A stretch of 64,000 nt of DNA. Source: Meandrina meandrites (taxonomy: Eukaryota > Cnidaria > Anthozoa > Scleractinia > Meandrinidae). The notes beneath the pieces are model-generated. The model searched no databases and had not been told where the DNA came from. It saw only the letters and a program-made list of their open reading frames with translations. The DNA lies in NCBI GenBank assembly GCA_963693305.1, contig OY855906.1, positions 28,060,289 to 28,124,288 on the forward strand, given 5' to 3'. Position numbers and translations under genes: made by a program. Shown piece by piece: positions 35,449-46,936 of the stretch (within the stretch, counting starts at the first letter, position 1; each line of letters begins with the position of its first letter).

Positions 35449-35648
35449 NNNNNNNNNNNNNNNNNNNNNNNNNNNNNNNNNNNNNNNNNNNNNNNNNNNN
35501 NNNNNNNNNNNNNNNNNNNNNNNNNNNNNNNNNNNNNNNNNNNNNNNNNNNNNNNNNNNNNNNNNNNNNNNNNNNNNNNNNNNNNNNNNNNNNNNNNNNN
35601 NNNNNNNNNNNNNNNNNNNNNNNNNNNNNNNNNNNNNNNNNNNNNNNN
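35449..35648. other. assembly gap (200 N)
   Basis: A run of exactly 200 N. The round number suggests a scaffolding placeholder, so the true length is unknown. Open frames crossing it are meaningless. Confidence 0.99.
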
Positions 35649-35811
35649 AATGATACCATTGAAAAACGCCGCTTCCAAGAGAAACGTGCAATGTGTGGGA
35701 TACAGAAAAAAAAGAACCTGTCTGGTAATACGAAATTAACATTTTCAGTGAAATAATTAGCGTTATTATATAAACTACAGTGGTGTAGCGATTGGTAGCA
35801 AATCGAGAAAA

Positions 35812-35870
35812 ATGGTATCACACGTGTGGATAGAAATGGTATCCACACGTGTGATATCATTTTTTACCAA
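35812..35870. repeat. short perfect palindrome
   Basis: GGTATCACACGTGTGGATA and its near-complement form a compact inverted repeat containing two CACACGTGTG E-box-type palindromes. Confidence 0.7.
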
Positions 35871-35934
35871 TCAGCTCACAGAGTTTGCCATGTTACAATG
35901 GTCAATGGGCCAAGGTTTATCGATATTTAGTCGA

Positions 35935-36110
35935 AACATCTTCGGATCTTCCTCGGCAATCTTCGGGAATCTTCGGAAATCTTCGGAAAGTTTCGGAAAA
36001 CTTCAGAAAATGTTCGGAAACATTCGTATGACTCCGGACAACATTTTCAAAATCTTCGGAAATCTTCGGGAAATGGTCGGAAATCTTCGGAAAATCGTCA
36101 AAAACCTCGT
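35935..36110. repeat. AATCTTCGGAA decamer array
   Basis: A dozen or more copies of TCTTCGGAA or close variants at roughly 10-20 base spacing, some tandem and some separated. It is similar in style to the decamer-filled MITE at 34781 but with a different core. Non-coding. Confidence 0.75.
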
Positions 36111-36144
36111 TATTAGTAGGTTTATAAAATAAACAGAACAATAC

Positions 36145-36278
36145 ATGGTTGCTTTGAGATATGAAATTTATCTTCTCGTGTTCAAATCGATATCTCACTC
36201 GTTCGCTGCGCCCACTCGTGAGATATCGAGTTGAACACTCGAAGATAAATTTCATATCTCCGCGCAACCATGTATTAT
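36145..36278. mobile_element. short hairpin MITE
   Basis: An almost complete palindrome: ACATGGTTGC and TTTGAGATATGAAATTTATC on the left pair with the right side ending GCGCAACCATGT. The loop is around TTCGCTGCGCCC. Non-coding. Confidence 0.85.
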
Positions 36279-36479
36279 CCTGTATTTATCATGTAAAAAA
36301 TACAATTCTAGCTAAGATAACAATGACGCTTACATAAAAGAATATTAAAATGAAAAACGTGTAAATGTTCAGTGACAACTACCCGTTATTATTACAAAGA
36401 CAAGGAAATTGCAATCGAGCTAAACTTATAACTTAAAACGTCGATCCAGTGTGATTGTTTTTTGAGTGTGAAGCCGGTC

Positions 36480-37640
36480 AAAAGCAGCAAAACGGTGAAT
36501 TAAAGGAAGTCCCCCATCATGTACCAGCAACGTGTTGATTTTGCGTGTGATACAGTTCATGCTGCGAAAATTGTCGACACCTGCATCACAACTTTTAAGC
36601 AAAGAGTAACCTGGATTACTTACCTTCAGTATAATGCTTTTTTTTTTTTTTTATCAAAGAGCGTAGACTTGGGCTATTTGCTATTTGTCTGAGTTATTTG
36701 TTTTGTGCGGTTTTAATTTACTTCACGCATCTTTGTTGGATAGCGAGGAGTTGTCACTGATCATAAACAACCTTTTTCCTTTCATCATGGACTATAATGG
36801 TGTGAAAAAACAATTAACTTATTCCTTTCTCATAAATAGAACTACCGTGTAGCTAGTCTTTATTCTTCACTCGCTCTTTACGCTGTATAGGCTCGTTACG
36901 ACGCTGAGCTAACGATCCGAAGGAGAACAAAACATTGGAATCGAAGTTCTTTGTGTGGTCCTGTACCGTTTAAAATTCGCATTGCTGCAAAACAAAGCTT
37001 TCATCGCGACCAATTTAGGGTATTTTTTTTCTTTCAAATGAAGTTTCCCAGTAAATGCTGAATGAAAAGATTTCCATGTAGGGCAGAAAGCGTAACTGTT
37101 TATTGTGTTCTTTCTCATATGCATATGATTGTTTTTGCGTTTTGTTTTTCTTTTCCTTCAGCTATAAGCTTTTCTTCAACTGCAGTGGGCGAAAAAAATC
37201 ATTCTAGTCAATTGTAACACCAAATATGTCGTTTTCCCCTAACAACTCTTTTTCCTACAATTCCTTTATTTGCGAAGGGAGTCCTAGGATGTCTCCTCAG
37301 GCTTTTCTAAACCCCGCGGGGGAATTACCAAAGAAAGACGAAAAAGAGAAAAAGGATAAGTCTCCCATGATATGCAGCAACAGCTGTTGAATTCGCGTGT
37401 GATACAAATCCTCCTGCCTACAATTGTCGACACGTGCGTCACAGCTTGTAGACATAGGGGAAGCTCGATTGTTTACTTTTTGCAACGTTTTCTATTTATT
37501 TATTTATTTTTTTTTTTTATCAAAGAGCTTAGGCTTGAGTCAAAGATTCGGGCTTGATCAACGTCAGACTGAGAGTCATCTGTTTAGTCAGGTTTTACTT
37601 CTCACATCTTTGTTTGAAGCTGTCCGCAGTTACCATTTAC
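36480..37640. repeat. diverged ~850-bp tandem duplication
   Basis: 36510-36740 and 37365-37620 share ordered phrases: CAGCAACGTGTTGA versus CAGCAACAGCTGTTGA, GCGTGTGATACA, AATTGTCGACAC, TTTTTTATCAAAGAGC and ACATCTTTGTTTG. The copies are heavily diverged and non-coding. They lie directly upstream of the GH5-like gene, so they may be remnants of a duplicated 5' region. Confidence 0.65.
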
Positions 37641-37992
37641 ACCTTTTATTTCTTCACTTGTGCTAGCGTTGTTTTATAACGATATTTTTTAGCAGCTTGA
37701 AGTACGTACGTGTGTGGTAATTACTACTTTCTAAGATTTTATATTAATTTTATTTCAACTGGCAAATGATCTCGAATCGATTGGGCATGGTTATTTTCTC
37801 TAAACCATTGATTTTTTTTTAGTTCCTAAAAAAAGTTTTATTCATTTGACAATGCGTGTTTGTAGAGAATATGACGTAGTTATCTGCATGCGAAATCAAA
37901 TAAAAATAAGAATAGCAAATGAAAATAGAAATGATAAATATTGTTTAAGCTTTTAATTACAAAGGATTGCAAATTAAGGGTACTCTTCTTTT

Positions 37993-38033
37993 AGCCAATA
38001 AAATTTCACCTTCCATCTGCCACACAATATAAG
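37993..38033 (+). promoter_or_regulatory. CCAAT and TATA-like elements before the GH5-like gene
   Basis: CCAAT at 37995-37999 and AATATAAG at about 38026-38033 stand some 60 and 30 bases before the ATG at 38058. This spacing would place transcription start just ahead of the ATG, giving a very short 5' UTR. Confidence 0.45.
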
Positions 38034-38057
38034 TACTGTTCCTGAAATCCTCCCCAC

Positions 38058-39137
38058 ATGCCTCCTAAATTTAACGAAATGATACTCTCAATCATTGCAG
38101 TCTTGGGTTTTCTTTCAGCCACAAAAGCATCCCAGCCAATAAGTCCAGCAGATTACCAGAACGTAATTGGACAAGGTTTTGCAACAAACTGGTTTAAGAC
38201 AGCTGACCCGTTGTCTACTTACAATGACAAGAACATCGAAGACATCTTCTCTAAGAACTTTCGAAACTTGAGGCTCCGGTCCAGGGCAGATCTGTATTCA
38301 GCTCCATATAATACCCAAGACTTCGACAGGTTTCTCGCCAGTTTGACGAAGGTAGTCGATAAATGTATTGAAGTTGGCGTCGCGCCGATAATTTCTTGGA
38401 TCCACCACCATGCTGAAGCACACGCGACTGAAGCAGATCGCCGGAATTACGTGGATTGGTGGACAGCCGTGGCAAAGCAACTTAAGGATAAAGACTTTAA
38501 GCTAAGCTTCAATTTGTTTACTGAGCTAGGTTGCGAAGGGTCGAAGAAACAATGTAAAGAAAGTCTTCGCATGAGGCCAGATAAATACAATCGTTGGACA
38601 TCGGAAGTGATTGCAGCAATCCGTGAAACGGGTGGGAACAACGCAAAACGTATCCTCATTCTTGGGTCACCAGGGAAAACGGCTAAAGACCTAGGCAAGA
38701 TCAACCAAACGATCTATCAGAACGATCCCTACATGATGGTTGAGTGGCATATTTACGCTTCTGGACCAAACAAGAAAAAGGGAGGGCAGAAGTACTGGAG
38801 CGAGAATGGTACTCCCGATGACAAAAATGGTCGTGACAATGTCAGAGAAGCGATCAAACAAGCAACCGACTTTACCCAAAGCAGCAACCTCCTAACTTAT
38901 CTTGGAGCATGGATGCCGACAGACAACAAGAACGGGAGTCTGGACGAGAAAGAGGTGATCAACTTCGCTAGGTTTTTCGCAAGTGAGCTGCGAAAGAGCA
39001 AGATTCCGTGGTCCCTAAATGTGCTTGACCGGTACTATGACACCAGAAAAAGCAAATGGATAACCGGTAAACAAGACATCAAAGGAAGCTTGATCGACAT
39101 GTCGAAGGTGTTGGAAAACATTCAAGATAAAATGTAG
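38058..39137 (+). CDS. secreted GH5-like (cellulase fold) protein, intronless
   Basis: A 359-residue single-exon protein. A signal peptide is visible from Met8 (MILSIIAVLGFLSATKAS). The body follows the glycoside hydrolase family 5 TIM-barrel order: an NLRLRS strand near 70, WIHHHAE near 114-120, SFNLFTELG at 150-158 whose E156 sits at the acid/base position, VEWHIYASG at 228-236 (His/Tyr pair) and YLGAWMP near 281-287. That last segment aligns with the strand normally carrying the nucleophile glutamate (GExG), but Ala is present here. The usual Asn before the acid/base Glu is Thr. So the fold is likely a cellulase or mannanase, but activity is doubtful and it may be a lectin-like or matrix protein. 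The intronless structure fits an ancient bacterial transfer or retroposition. An AATAAA follows at 39342. Confidence 0.7.
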   Translation: MPPKFNEMILSIIAVLGFLSATKASQPISPADYQNVIGQGFATNWFKTADPLSTYNDKNIEDIFSKNFRNLRLRSRADLYSAPYNTQDFDRFLASLTKVVDKCIEVGVAPIISWIHHHAEAHATEADRRNYVDWWTAVAKQLKDKDFKLSFNLFTELGCEGSKKQCKESLRMRPDKYNRWTSEVIAAIRETGGNNAKRILILGSPGKTAKDLGKINQTIYQNDPYMMVEWHIYASGPNKKKGGQKYWSENGTPDDKNGRDNVREAIKQATDFTQSSNLLTYLGAWMPTDNKNGSLDEKEVINFARFFASELRKSKIPWSLNVLDRYYDTRKSKWITGKQDIKGSLIDMSKVLENIQDKM

Positions 39138-39341
39138 ATTATTGCACGGTGGAATTGACATTAGGAACTATAGCGAACATAATTGAAGAGCTTGTCAGCA
39201 ATGAAGTTAAAAAAAATGCATAATTGATTGATATTCATCTTTCACTGTGGCATAACTAGACCTGGAAGAAGGGGATTTATTAGACTTTTAAATAAGCACC
39301 ACCATTCATGTATGCTTTTATCCAGAATATTGCAGCGCTGA

Positions 39342-39347
39342 AATAAA
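39342..39347 (+). terminator. poly(A) signal of the GH5-like gene
   Basis: Canonical AATAAA about 205 bases after the stop codon, followed by a T/G-rich stretch (GTTTATTGGGC). Confidence 0.6.
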
Positions 39348-42300
39348 AGTTTATTGGGCAAATCCTTTGTGATCCAATTTCTTAATGTAATTCAGGCCTC
39401 GTACAGTTTTTCTTTGAAATGATGTCGTTTTTCTTTTTTCTAATATTTCCTTCCTGTTTCACTTATTTATACACATATTTCTTTAATTTTTACTTGTTTA
39501 CCCAGCTTTTATGAAACCGAATTCGAAAGTGGACCGCCAGACCATAACTGTAACAACAGAATATACAAAAGGGTTATTAAAATCATAGCTGGCTCTCTTG
39601 AAAGTATCGCCAAACCGATACCCCGGCCAATTTATTAGCGATCTTTCGTTTTTAGAAGAGTTAATACTTTTGAACAGCCTTTTGTTATTGAAACTTCAAG
39701 CACCTTCCAAATCAGATCATCAGCGACCTCAGTCAACCAAGTTTTATGCTTCTGGCTTATTGATCCAGAGAAACGGCATCCATTAATTTTTAAAACTAAT
39801 TTTGTTGCAAAACTGCAAAGATGAACGCGATTATTTAAACCTCATTCGAGTCGCTATTCGACTTGCTATTCTTTTCTTTTTAGTTTAAATAATAAATTCT
39901 GTCTATACACATCTATCTGCGTTGTTTGAATAACATTATTGTGTCATTCAGGACATCGCGGGCTAGTTTTCAGACGACTTTACACTACGAATCGAGCATG
40001 GATGGTGTCCTGTTTTACACGTACGGTAATTTAGTATTAATCTGTACGTAAGTGAAAATTCGGAAAGAACACTTAGAACGAAATCGATATTGTTTGCTCA
40101 GGGTATGTGTTTTGACAGCTGAGAATTTTGACAGCATTTAAATATTTTGAGATTTAACGTCTTTTTGGCTCGAACATGTCATTTGTGACAATAGCAACCT
40201 GACAAAGAGCCTTTACCTGATGACCGATTCTGGATGTAAAACATCAGACGCCTGAACTGGAACTTATTGTACTTTTTTACTGCATTTCTACAGAGCTAAA
40301 ACGTCAAATTATAAATATCAAATCAGACTAGATATCAACCAAACGTCGTCTTCGTATCTTTTAATTTGGAATAAAAAATGACCCTTCATGAATATATTAC
40401 AACCCTTAATGGTGTCAATAAAAAATCTTATTTTTTTTATTAATTTGCAGACACGGGCTCGTTCGATCCACTGCGGTAATAATCTTACTAGACATTTTCA
40501 TTTAGCTCTCTAGCAACATGCTTATCACCTGCGTTCCTGAACACTCAAAGCAATAAAACACATTTATTAGGAGTATTAAAATGAATGGTTCTTTCTGAGC
40601 GTCGGCATTAGTATTTTTTCAACCTTTTCGACCCAAGCACTAGCAGCCACCGAACACCCTGCCTGCAGCAGTCTCCAGTTAAATCGGAGAAGGCTGCGCG
40701 CAGCATTCCACGGGACTTTTGTTGGACGTCACAAAGTTTTTTGAAAATTGCAATTAAAAAAAATAATAACATTTCTCGTTCATAAGAGCGGCCGTTCGCA
40801 ATCTTTAAGAGTCATCACTTAGTCAAAATCATGCACACAATCAGTTACCTCTAAAACTGCCGCAAGACTTAGGCTAATACACAAGACTGCAATTAGCATT
40901 TGTCTTGTTCTAATATTTGTACTGTAATTACTGAGTAGTTTCGTTTTCCAACTTGCCAAAATGGCTAGTCTCCTCTGCAGGTAACTTCGCTGCTAGTAGA
41001 AGACTAGGGGCCAACAAAAGGTAGAAAGGAGAAAGACTAGGAACGAAAACACATCCTTGGGCTGCGGGCTTGAACTTGAGTGCCAAAAGCCGCTGAAAGA
41101 TGACTGAACCTTTCTGTTGGTGTCATAAAGCTTAATTCCTCTATTCGAGTATTTATAAAAATATGAGAGTTCATTTATTATCTGAAGAAGAATGAAGTAC
41201 TTGTGATAGCCAAGTCACTGTTCAACTAATGAAGATGGCGTGGGTGACCAACTATAAACAAGTTTAGTCGTGTTCAATATTACGGCAGGTAATGTAAATA
41301 ATTTGTCTTGACTTTAGGTCTAAGATCTTGTGGCACCTTAAGGTGTCCCTCTTTCCCATTAAAATTATATATATATGTTTGCAAGTTTTTTTTATTATTA
41401 TTTTATTATTACCTTTTATTTATTTATTATATATATATATATATTTTTTTATTTTTCGAATGTTTAGCGAACAAGGAAAAAAATAATCACCTGGCGCTCT
41501 TTCTTCAATTTCAATATTACTTTCCTGTGGAAAATTATACCGATGTGGAATTTAACGGGAGTGGGTGGAGATTAAAGCTGAAAAATATAATTTCGTGAGT
41601 TGAATGTTAAATTTCTATTGTTTAACTGCGTCCGGTTTAAAAAACGACTCCCTTATCGCTTGACGCTGTGTGATACCTGTACAGTTGGTAATGAGGATCG
41701 TAGATTTTGCTTGCGATAAAAAAAAAAAGTTGAAGGAAGTTAAAAAAGATAATTAAAATACAGCATTTGGTACTATGTGTTCAACCCAGTCGAGACTGCC
41801 CTCCAATATCAAAGATCGTTTCGGCTTCAACGCATTTCGAGACAGCTGTCTTTCAGCAGAAGTTGTACGAATGCAAATGAGGCTAGAAAGTAATTAAATG
41901 ATTTCCCCTTGTGTTTGTGTCCTACAATAGCAAAGGGCCATCTAAATAATTTGCAACCTGACAGTGCGGTTAAAAATACAGTTTATATCTTGCCTCTGGT
42001 TGGTCTGCGTGTATTTTGCAACTCGCGTCGACCTGTGAAGAACATCAACTGTAGCTAGTCTCCCGATTGAGGTACGTTGATATTTTGTGTCGCTTGTACA
42101 AATTAAATTTTTCCCATGAGCATTGAGGCAAATTGCATCGCTGTGAAAATAGAAGGAAATCTTCCAAGACGCGAGTATCCAAATATACCAAATTATCATT
42201 TACTGTGCTTTTAGATTCATCCATACAAACAATACATGCATGTTTCCGTCGCCAAAAGTGCATCGAAAGACCAAAAGTTCTGTTTCAGATCGCATATTTC

Positions 42301-44872
42301 TTGAAAAGCATGTCATGTAGAACGAAATTACATGACTATTTGAAGAATTTGACAACCATATCCGAGTTACTTTATGGAAAACATACATGAAACACAGCCA
42401 AGCAAGAAAAACAAAAAGGAGGAAAGTAGCATCTGTTGTTGAAATTTCACCTTTATTAAAATTAATTCTCAAATTTAATTTCAATATATATTTTAGATAT
42501 CTCGGAAGTTAGTTGCTAAATTTGCTACAGATCTACATCAAATAATAAAAGCTTCATTTAAAGATTGTGTAATCATTTCAATATTCTTAGAGAATACTGA
42601 ACACCAGGTTCAATCCTCGGATACGACAATTCCGCGCTACCGTGTAAAACGCAGAGGCGAGCTTAAGAGTGGGTGACATCCTTCAGTGATGGGACCTTGT
42701 TCTACTTTCCTTGTTTAATCCTGTCTTTCCTCATATCTCTTCCTGATCGATTTAATAATGCCCCCTACGCGTTGCTTAGATTTCAAAATTTCAGACTTAC
42801 GTGTGGCAGCAAGATGCAAACAAAAAAAAAAAAACAGAAAGGTTCGACAAAAAATAAATACAAACTCACATTTAGGATAGGTATACAATCTTGTGTTCTG
42901 TGTTTTGAAGAGTGGCAAGATCAATTCGCGTGGAATAATTTATAGACAGAATTAGGGTCATCGCAAACTTCATAAAAACGTTTGTTCTAGGCGGATAAAA
43001 GATGTTTGGACGCCGGCAGTCAGTTTCACGCAAATGGAAGCTTGAGCAAAGACTTTATTTATTTTGCTATATAAAAGCGGAAACCTCAAAGCCATTTAGC
43101 TTTCATTTGCACGAAAATTCACGAGGGTCTACATAAGGCGATATTGCTTATATAAATAGAACCTTAGAGGAAGCACTACAAGATAATGCCTTCGTATTTC
43201 CGTTTTGTTGCGAGAAAAATTATCGGTTAATTAAAAATGCAACATCCTGTTCTTAGGAAATTAAAAGGAAGTTTACCAGTGGATGAATGAAGACATCGAT
43301 TTTAGGGTTTAAATCTAAGGTACAGTGAGGATTTTGAATTTTTTTAACCACTCAAATGATTCGTTTGCAAAATATAAAAACGTCTTTGACGTATCTGTGT
43401 ATAAAACAAGAGATTACTTATCGCTTTTTAAGCAGATAAAAAGTAGAGATAAAGAGTACAGACGAGTATTGAGTTAACCGGCACTAGCATATCGATTGTA
43501 CCGGGAAACAGTGAGTTGACGGTCTCGACGCGAAACTCGGTCCTCGAAACTCCATGTTTTGAGGAATCATATATCGAGTTTCCGGGCTCTAGTTTCGAGT
43601 TTTGTGTCTCAAATTTCGACTTGAACGAAACTCGATTTCTCGAATAGGGACTTCGAAGAACTAAGAAGCGATTTATTTCTCGATTGCAGAACAAAAGCAA
43701 GGAACAATAACGCCGTTCACCGTTGGTCTGGAGTTTAATTCGCGCCTTCTTTTTAGTAGCGATATTCTAGAGTGCTTTAAAGTGTTCAAAGCGCGAATAT
43801 CGACGAATCATTCTAAAGCAACCTGTTTCTCACACAAAACAAAAAATGTTTTAAGTTTTTAAACAGATTCCAGTTAGGTAATAAGTAACTTTTGTCGTTT
43901 GCAATTAGTACTTATTAACATGCCGCATAAAACAGCTTTCCCTGTCTAAGAAGTTTGTTTTCACTCCTCGGTGAAATAATCCACATACATATATAGCAAT
44001 CAGTTTTCTTTCCTATGAATATAGTAGATGGTATTTGTAGATGGTATTTGTAGTTCCCCTTCCCCTGGTTGGAGAAAATGCGTCACTTGTTTTTACTAGT
44101 TTTAATATATATTTTTTTCACAGATATCTCCGTAACATCTTTCGAAAATGTAGACGTTTTCGGTATTTTGTTTTCACACTTGACGCTCCTTTTCTCAAGA
44201 AATTCAGCAACCATTAGACTTTATCAAAACAAGAAAACAATTTGTGGAAACAAATTCAGATTTAGGTTTAAAATATATCAGCAACACAATTCCAAAATAA
44301 GTGTTTGCTGTTTAGTTTCCAGTTGTCACTCAATTATACCGCTCGTTGTTTCATTATTTATTTTTCTATTCATTTTTCTAAAGCTCCCTTTAATATAAAA
44401 TCAATTAACTTTAACTTGTAATATGCAGCAATGTGAAGTGCTTGATATAATATAGTCTCTAGAAGGGCGGATTCGGAATACACAAAATACGTTAAATAAT
44501 TGCTCAAGCTCGCCACGAATGTTTCCGCCTAAAGGAGATTATTAACATGATTACATGTATGCATTAAATAGTTAAACAGAAGTTAGGTCTACGTTACATG
44601 ATCATACATTTTCATCCAACACATTTGTGGATGAAAATAGGCATCGTCGTTCAATCACACTTTCATACAACATTTAGCGTATAAAGGAACACTGTTTGTT
44701 CTGGTTTGTTCGTTTAATTCGTTGACCCAGCAGGATGTTTAATAAAAATCCTCAATCGTTTCTTCAGGTTTCTTACAGGAAAATGTTATTACTACAAATA
44801 CGTGTTCTGTGACAATAACATGAATTTCATATGAATTCTCAACAGAACTGCCAAGTATAAAGGGAACAACCA
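39348..44872. other. 5.5 kb intergenic desert
   Basis: AT-rich DNA without a recognisable exon. It contains an AT-rich low-complexity tract at 41370-41450, and a palindrome-containing stretch with weak ribozyme resemblance at 41815-41865. A patch rich in CGAAACTCG and its complement lies at 43440-43700. Short frames such as 41308-41598, 42133-42390 and 44069-44398 show no domain. Confidence 0.4.
43440..43700. repeat. CGAAACTCG / CGAGTTTCG motif cluster
   Basis: At least seven occurrences of CGAAACTC or its complement, in both orientations, within about 200 bases. This is a third example in the window of a compact non-coding element made of one short repeated motif. Its borders are not clear. 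Confidence 0.55.
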
Positions 44873-45916
44873 ATGGCGGCGAATAACACCTTTGAAGAAC
44901 GTCCTTATGATGATCTCGTAGCGATAATGTCTTCCAGGAGTACGGCTGACTACATTGTAGAGACGGCACTTTATATTCTAATCAACTTAATGGCCTTGCT
45001 TGGCAACATTCTTGTCTGCTTGATTTTCTACAAAAATCCACGTTTGCAAGGCGTCACCTATCAATACATTTTTGCATTGGCCATTTCTGACGTCGCTATG
45101 GCAGCATTTTGCATGCCACTGGTTTGGGGGGTACTGCTTGTGGGTGAATGGAGATATTCGGAAGGGGTATGCGGAGTGCACGGCTTTGCAGTTCTCTTCC
45201 TAGCCTTTGTTTCTTTGCAAACGATAGCTTTACTGGCCTTTAATCGTTATTGCCGCGTCGTAAAACCTTGGCTATTCCGCAAAATTTTCACGCGGAAGTT
45301 CGTGGCGTTCTCTCTATTGTCTGTTGTTTTCTCCGCCGCCTTCTTCCTGGGCTTACCACTAGTCACAGGTTGGGCTTATTTCCATTTCCACTCTGGCAAA
45401 ATCACGTGCGTGCTGGAATTCCACCATCAGACCATCGACAAGGTATATACTGGCCTTTTGGGTTTGGTTATAGTTGTGATTCCATTTGCCGTCATAACAT
45501 TTTGTTACACGAAAGTATTCTTGAAAGTGCAGAAGCACCGACAACGGTTTTCGTCCATCGATTCTTTGAGTGCCCATAGTTCAAGATTGAGCATCGAAGA
45601 AGTAAACATCACCAAGACTCTTTTTGCCATGGTGTTGGGTTTTACACTTTGCTGGGTCCCTGTGTTTGTCATTGAGTTTACAGATTCTGCCACAGGAAAC
45701 CACTCTTTACCAAGAAGAGTGTACCTCTTAAATGTATTTTTGGTGTCAATTAGCTCTGCAATCAATCCAGTCATATATGGGGTGCTCAACAGGACGTTCA
45801 GGACGGCATATTACAGGATGTGGCCTTGTTGTGGTTGTTGTTTAGTGAACTCTTGGGACGTTCAAAGAGAACATGGACAAAGCAGCAAACACAAAAAAGC
45901 CGATACGTCCACCTGA
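44873..45916 (+). CDS. class A GPCR, intact, intronless, 347 residues
   Basis: A complete rhodopsin-like receptor. It has an N-terminus with an N-glycosylation site (NNT), TM1 with ALLGNILVCLIF (GN pair), TM2 with ALAISDVAMAAFCMP, and Cys in GVCGVHG at the top of TM3. TM3 ends FNRYCRVVKP (NRY in place of DRY, as in melatonin-type receptors). TM5 has IVVIPFAVITFCY, TM6 FTLCWVPVFVIEF (CWxP) and TM7 SSAINPVIYGVLN (NPxxY). A cysteine-rich MWPCCGCC after helix 8 is a likely palmitoylation site. The position of the opsin retinal lysine, six residues before the NP, is Ser, so it is not an opsin. It is nearest in style to the melatonin/opsin-like cnidarian orphans; the ligand is unknown. The first ATG of the frame is used. 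Confidence 0.85.
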   Translation: MAANNTFEERPYDDLVAIMSSRSTADYIVETALYILINLMALLGNILVCLIFYKNPRLQGVTYQYIFALAISDVAMAAFCMPLVWGVLLVGEWRYSEGVCGVHGFAVLFLAFVSLQTIALLAFNRYCRVVKPWLFRKIFTRKFVAFSLLSVVFSAAFFLGLPLVTGWAYFHFHSGKITCVLEFHHQTIDKVYTGLLGLVIVVIPFAVITFCYTKVFLKVQKHRQRFSSIDSLSAHSSRLSIEEVNITKTLFAMVLGFTLCWVPVFVIEFTDSATGNHSLPRRVYLLNVFLVSISSAINPVIYGVLNRTFRTAYYRMWPCCGCCLVNSWDVQREHGQSSKHKKADTST

Positions 45917-46059
45917 CCACCAAGCCAATCATTGAACGGTGTTTTCGTTTGCATGACTTGGCCAAACTCGAAGAGGTACCTGATCGTTTATCTTTTAAAC
46001 CCAATTGCGATCTGATAGGACAGCAAACAAATTGCGGAAAGGAACTCACTCGGTCGCAG

Positions 46060-46164
<105 letters not shown>

Positions 46165-46936
46165 GTGAAAATTGAACAGCTACGTAGTAAAAGCAGCCGA
46201 ACAGCAATTAATCAAAATAAATAAGAGATAAGTCAAGTTCAAGGTGTCTGAATACAGTTTTTTCTAACATTGGCCGTTTAGCAGACTTTTCGAAGTCAAT
46301 TTACACCGGATAATTATTGGAATTGGATTAAAGTTTGATGCAATATATTTTTTAGGAAAATCGATATTCCGTGGCAACGATAAACAGAAAAACACGAAAT
46401 CAGTTAATAAAATATACAAGAATAAATAAATGTATATGTTTGATTTCGAATAATTAAAATCGCAAATATATTTCAAACCATGCTTTTGCCTGATAATGAT
46501 AAATGAATCGAGATACAAACTTCGTGTTCTTGACGAAATTACTTCGAAATAACGCCAAAATGTGTATTGAACCTATCTTTCGTTACAGTGAAAGTTTTGT
46601 TGATTTCTTTTATCGCGATCACACTGAAAAAATTTATTTTTCCGTTGGGTCGCAAGCCATTTTGATGAGTTTAAAACTTTTAATGCTTACTGGAGACTCG
46701 GAAAGAAAGCAACGGATTTGTCAAATGCCATAAACCAATTGGCGCACTTTATCTGGATGACGGCAGACTGGCTGTACCGACAGACATCGAAAAGCCCGAC
46801 ATGATGAATACATGTTTCTCCATGATTAACACGACACGGTTCAATTACCTGTGACACAAATAAACACCGAACAGGATTTTGCCGATAATCAGCTCGATAT
46901 TCCAACCTTATCCACCATCGAAATTTAAGCCAGCTC
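46165..46936. other. no gene recognised
   Basis: Intergenic AT-rich sequence between the microsatellite and a LINE remnant. Confidence 0.4.

Noticed and set aside
35337..35860. Open frames spanning 35337-35860 on the minus strand
   Set aside because: They run through 200 N and have no real sequence support.
40230..40260. CUGAUGA followed by a short hairpin and AAAAC, resembling a hammerhead
   Set aside because: GAAA is missing (UAAAAC instead), stem II has only two or three pairs and no stem I forms. At best a decayed ribozyme.
41815..41865. Minus-strand CUGAAAGACAGCUGUCUCGAAAU, hammerhead-like
   Set aside because: The core has an extra A (CUGAAAGA), the palindromic stem II leaves almost no loop and stem I does not pair convincingly. 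Possibly an eroded PLE end.
44873..45916. Opsin
   Set aside because: The residue six before the NP of NPxxY is Ser, not the retinal-binding Lys.
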